Assembly (NCBI GenBank): GCA_000969725.1 | Contig: JXSR01S063657.1 | DNA: 26,974 bases | Direction: 5' to 3' (one strand) | Source of the DNA: Ophiothrix spiculata | Lineage: Eukaryota; Echinodermata; Ophiuroidea; Amphilepidida; Ophiotrichidae | Shown: positions 12,701-18,700 of the stretch, in pieces | Layout: each line of letters opens with the position of its first letter | How positions within the stretch are numbered: the stretch's first letter is position 1 | Made by a program: the position numbers and the translations under genes | The notes under the pieces: model-generated | What the model was told of the DNA's origin: nothing | The model's input: only the letters and a program-made list of their open reading frames with translations | Databases searched by the model: none

Positions 12701-15700
12701 NNNNNNNNNNNNNNNNNNNNNNNNNNNNNNNNNNNNNNNNNNNNNNNNNNNNNNNNNNNNNNNNNNNNNNNNNNNNNNNNNNNNNNNNNNNNNNNNNNNN
12801 NNNNNNNNNNNNNNNNNNNNNNNNNNNNNNNNNNNNNNNNNNNNNNNNNNNNNNNNNNNNNNNNNNNNNNNNNNNNNNNNNNNNNNNNNNNNNNNNNNNN
12901 NNNNNNNNNNNNNNNNNNNNNNNNNNNNNNNNNNNNNNNNNNNNNNNNNNNNNNNNNNNNNNNNNNNNNNNNNNNNNNNNNNNNNNNNNNNNNNNNNNNN
13001 NNNNNNNNNNNNNNNNNNNNNNNNNNNNNNNNNNNNNNNNNNNNNNNNNNNNNNNNNNNNNNNNNNNNNNNNNNNNNNNNNNNNNNNNNNNNNNNNNNNN
13101 NNNNNNNNNNNNNNNNNNNNNNNNNNNNNNNNNNNNNNNNNNNNNNNNNNNNNNNNNNNNNNNNNNNNNNNNNNNNNNNNNNNNNNNNNNNNNNNNNNNN
13201 NNNNNNNNNNNNNNNNNNNNNNNNNNNNNNNNNNNNNNNNNNNNNNNNNNNNNNNNNNNNNNNNNNNNNNNNNNNNNNNNNNNNNNNNNNNNNNNNNNNN
13301 NNNNNNNNNNNNNNNNNNNNNNNNNNNNNNNNNNNNNNNNNNNNNNNNNNNNNNNNNNNNNNNNNNNNNNNNNNNNNNNNNNNNNNNNNNNNNNNTGGGT
13401 CCCCTGTACGAATAGACTCCTTCATGGGGTATGCATGTTATGCAAGTACTTGTATCATTGATTGATTGGTTGAATACCATTATTACCTTCGTCTTTTCAA
13501 TATAATCTGAAATCTGTCCTTGACAGGTACTGTGGATTTTATTCTGAAGAAAATTAAAGATTTGCTTACAGGTTCATATTTCTCCAATGAGTTTTAGCGG
13601 ATTATTGCGATCGATAATATTGTCTGGGAACTCAAGGTCAATTATATGCATTCAGCTGTCTAGATTTTACATTTGGTAAAAATGACGAAGTCTATCTGGC
13701 GCTTTAACCATACATGTTTTAAATTTTGGTGAAAAAACTTGAGGACCACAGGTCTGGCTGTTTGTTAAAGTCAATACCAGCTATCAAATCATCGGCTGCA
13801 TCACATACAGTCCTATCTCACGAAATATGTGTTTCGAGAAAAACGTGACTTAAAGTTTTCCATTCGTAATAAGCTCAAAAACACTGATTGTGTTACGCAA
13901 ACACTTCAAACTTTTTAATTTAGTAAAAATTGTTTATCTAGCCAGCACTGTTTTATTCAACTGTGAACTTATAGATCGGTATGTGATAAAGATTTTTTGT
14001 GTTTCCAAACGATGTCCAAGATAGACCCAGATGTAGTTTTTCATTAACTGCATACTGAATTGTGTGAGATAGGTTGAGATAGGACCGTATGTGAAAACAT
14101 TAATTTGAATTTATTGCACCTTAATCAAATTTGTTAATTAATAATTAATTGGGTATAGTAACCACATCTGAAATTCTGCAATCCTGTAGAGTTCAACCTC
14201 AAAGTATTAATTCGCAATTTTCTAAAAAATTTCAAAAATATGAGATAGAACTGTATATGATGTTGCCGACGAAATATATGTTGTTCATATCAAGGTCTGT
14301 AACCAGTATTTTGTAATCCTGATCAAGAGCATTATTTATAATTATAGGGTTAATAAATGCGCATTTCATGTCGCGAGTGAAATGAGACAAAATCAATGCA
14401 TACACTGTCAATTTTGATGCGTCCAATTCATGAGGCCCGTAGGGGCGATTGCATTGGACACCAATCAAAAATTACCGCAAGTGCATTAATTTTGTTTATT
14501 ATTTTACAAGCATATTGGAATGCAAATTTATTAATCTAATTCATACATGATAAAAATAATATAGGCTTTTATTATGACCATCAAAGTCCAAAACTTCTCG
14601 AAACTAAATAAATCAACACACGACAAAAACAAACATTCACACGCACTAAACGCCTGCCACGCAAACCGGAACGCAACAATCGCATTGCATTGTGAAGTTT
14701 CACTGCACTCCCGAGTACTTTATATTCTTGCGTTCTGATTGGCTCAGTGACTCGCAGAGTGTATGAAATACCATCACCCAGATGTAACCAAAAGTTTGTA
14801 AGTAATGGCCTAGATGTGTACTTCTCTGTTTGTTGTGCGTAATAATAATCCAAACTCAAGTCTGTTGTGTCTGAAAGTGACACACAGACTTGACATCAGG
14901 TACTATTTATTTCTGATCAGGCGGCACAGGACACTATTTATTGAAGCTACTAGATTTAGGGATGAGGGATTTCTAAACGCAAATTTAGAATACGTTTTAC
15001 GTGTATTTCTATTGGGTAACGTATTGAAGAAAATATTACAAAAATCATATTTTTACCTTTGCTCAAAAAATTTCAAAAGTGTTCTTATAGTAATAAACAT
15101 AATTATATTATTCCAAATCTGCTGGGGTTCATGCATGAACCTCACTGTTTATAGATTTATTTTATTTTTTTGCCGATTAGGAATATAATTTTAGTGACCA
15201 TCCCGTAAGTTGAATTTTTCCATGAATTTTCCAACGGCTTTACGCCAGAGGTGGTGTAGGACGTGACATAGCCGGGGATCAGCTACGATACCGTACGGCA
15301 ACTAGTAATAGTTGCCACGGCCACCCTCCTTTGTTTCTGATACAAACATTAAATTCATTTCTGTTACAGGCTTTGGTTGACCTGCAACTACACACAGATT
15401 GTAATGTGAAATTTGTAGAGAAAGCAGAGCAAGTAGCAGAGATGATAGCCATGTTCACTAAGTCAGTTGCAGAAACACCATTCAAGTAAGTACATGTATT
15501 TCTAAGTGCACCTGTAAAACAATTACTGTAAACACCAATATTTTCGCGCTCAGTAATTTTCGTGCACGTTTAATTTTGAGCTATTTTGAATCATTTCCCA
15601 CACTTATATTTTTGCGCTTGTGATTTTTTAAACGTGCGGCGGTATATAAATACCACTTTTCGTACTACATTTATTTTCACGCTAGGTGAATTGAGTGCGA

Positions 15701-18700
15701 AAAGCGCTAAAATTAATGTAGCACGAAATTAACAACTTATACAGTAAATCTAAATTCTAATCAGTGTTCCTGCCAATTAAAAAAGGCCTTATGGCCCGCC
15801 ATTGGCGCAAGAACTGGGAAAATTGGCGCAATATATTTTTGAAAATGTGAAAAAGAAGCATTTTCTTGTGTTATTTTGCCAATTTTTTAACCTCAGATTT
15901 GGAAACGTGCTTGCACCAAGCATGCACGTTTTCAAATTTGTCAAAAAATTCTCAAATTTAGTGCACACTCAAATGCCTTAGAGGGAACACTGCATCTCGT
16001 CATGTGAGTGCAAGAAAGTCGTATCTGCAATGGCTGCCTTAAGTTATATTTATTTAAAATCTTGTCACTAGAATGTGAAGAATCCTCCAAAATTTCTATG
16101 TCATGTCAGTGGCTCTTGAAATGGTTCTTCAAGTGACACCATCACCCGAAGAACCACTGACCCAAGACTGGAGATTATTAAGTGTGCAATCCAAATTGAT
16201 CACAAATGGCAGCTTTTGCAGATACAACTTTCTTGCACTCACATGACGAACTAATAATATATTTTATTTCGTATAGCTGTGAACAAACCTGGGGAACTTT
16301 GGAATTGCATTGATTTTTTTACACTGCACATGTCTGGAGGTGAATTTACTGCTTTAATGCATCTTTGATGCTCTCGAGGAATGCGTTAAAGAGGAAAGAG
16401 TAAGGGACTTATACTGTTTGGCCATGTGTATACAGTCTAAGAAATGATCAATACATCTGTAAAACTCACTTTGGAAAGCGCAACGGTGTGTATCTTTTTA
16501 TGTTACTTGATTTGATTCCATGCTAGGATTTTATATCTCATTTATTTTTGTGTTGGTGTCTGGTAGAATATATATATGTGTTCAATTTCATTTGTTTTAC
16601 CACTTTTATTTGTTGTTCACTGACCTTTAAAGTTCCTTACATAATAATTATTTTGACTTCACCAGTGAGAAGATGTAAGAGAAATGATTGTCTTGGTAAA
16701 TGAATAGAATTCAAGTGAGTCTTGTCCATATGCATGTAATATTTATAAACATAGTAATTAGAATTACAATAACTCAACCTCCATGAGCGACAATCCAAGA
16801 TGGCTGCCGCCCCATAGATTTACATGGCGGTGAAATCAAAACTGGCGGAGAGTACCAGTTCCCCTTTTTAAATTCCTTGGTCCAATCCCATGTCCAATGA
16901 AATTTCACTTTGGAATTTGTTATATTTCTGCAGGAGGGAGCGAGACAAGGCCTCCTTCTCATTCCATGTTGACAATGAGTGGGCAGGTGGTGTCAAGGTG
17001 TCAAAAGAGGGCACCGGGCTGCTGAAACTATGGCGTCAACAAATACAGCAGTTTAGGAATGTCAGCCCTGATATGGCGTCTGCTGTTATTGCTGTGTATC
17101 CATCACCAAGGTCACTGCTAAAGGTAAGAATGTCAGCCCTGATATGGCGTCGGCTGTTATTGCTGTGTATCCATCACCAAGGTCACTGCTAAAGGTAAGA
17201 ATGTCAGCCCTGATATGGCGTCGGCTGTTATTGCTGTGTTTCCATCACCAAGGTCACTGCTAAAGGTAAGATAGAAATGATATCAGGCACTGTCTTTTGA
17301 GGTGAGTGAAAGTGATTACTTGCCATCACTCTCCTAAAATGAAGCTATTTATCACTCACCCACCATTGGCATAAACAATTGCAAGGCAGAATATGAATGA
17401 TACAATTCCTTGCAAATTACACTATCCACTCGTCCAATTCAACTATTTTACGACTGACAAACCTTTAATTTTTTAAATATTTCAACTTCCAATAGTTTGA
17501 CAAATCACCCTAATCTATGATTAAGCATTTTAAAAGTATTTTGACATCATTTTTGGCATACTAGTATGAATTAACCCAATGCTACAATGACATACATTCA
17601 GAAAATACATAGTTGAATTGGACGAGTGAATAGGGTATGTCAAATCACTCTGCCACAGCTCACCTAAAAATCTTGGGGAGAGGAGGAAAGTGATTTGCAG
17701 CTCAACTATCCACCCCAAACCATCAGTAAAGTCAAGCCACTGCACTGGTCAATTTTGCTTCATTGCATAATATTCAAAAATGACATACCTTTACATGTAA
17801 AGCGATCCTTATTTCATATTAATTTCAACAACTCACTGTATCTTCTTATACAGGAGCGTACCGTTGTTGATTTGTGGTGAGTCCACAGTTGATATTCAAA
17901 TTAGCGCGTCACACACAGCACAGCGTTTACGAAAGTGCGTTTAAATGCAGAACATATAAGTCGGTGCCCTATTCATCGCATGCCGGGCACTTTAAGCATG
18001 TGTGCACAAAGCCTGGGAACAATTGAAAGCGTCAAAGCAACAAACATTCACAAACTAGCTCTTTGTTTCAGGTTCTCCTAAATATTTTTATGAAGTTGAG
18101 TAGGCCTTTCTGTTAAATTGAGAACATTTAGAATTTAAATCATACGTTTTCATAAATTTTTTCGTAGTTGAAAGGTATTCAAACACGCTACAGAATTGTT
18201 CATCGCAAATCAACAACTCTGCATCCGATGCGTCGGCCTATTTTTATCACGCTTCGCATGATAAAAGTGCGCTGACGCATGGGTGCATCGTTGTTGATTC
18301 GCGATGAACAACTCTGTAGCGTGTTTGAATTCCTAAAGAATGCCTAGAAGTGCAGCTACAACTCTCCTTTGAATTTGACATATGTCAGAATACAAAAAAG
18401 GGAAAAACTTGTATTAAAGTCTTTATTTTCTGTGCATTTTCAATTTGACTACATCTGTATAAAATGGTCGATAGTTCAAAAATATTTGGAGTTAACAATG
18501 GTTAGAGTGACAGCTGATATTTTGCAAGGTCATATATGGTGTGTTCTTTTGGTTTGTGTTGACAGCAATGATGCGCTAATTTGAATATCAACTGTGGATT
18601 CATCACTAATCAACAACGGTACGCTCCTGTATAAGGAGATACAGTGAGTTATTGAATTGTGTTTTTATGATTGTATTGCAGGCATATGACAGATGTAGCA

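Noticed and set aside
12419-13480. Long open frames of about 290-350 codons on both strands
   Set aside because: They are created by the run of N; only short non-conserved ends are real sequence.
16790-16830. Promoter from a YY1-like word
   Set aside because: A single CCAAGATGGCTGCC word inside an intron, with no other promoter signal.
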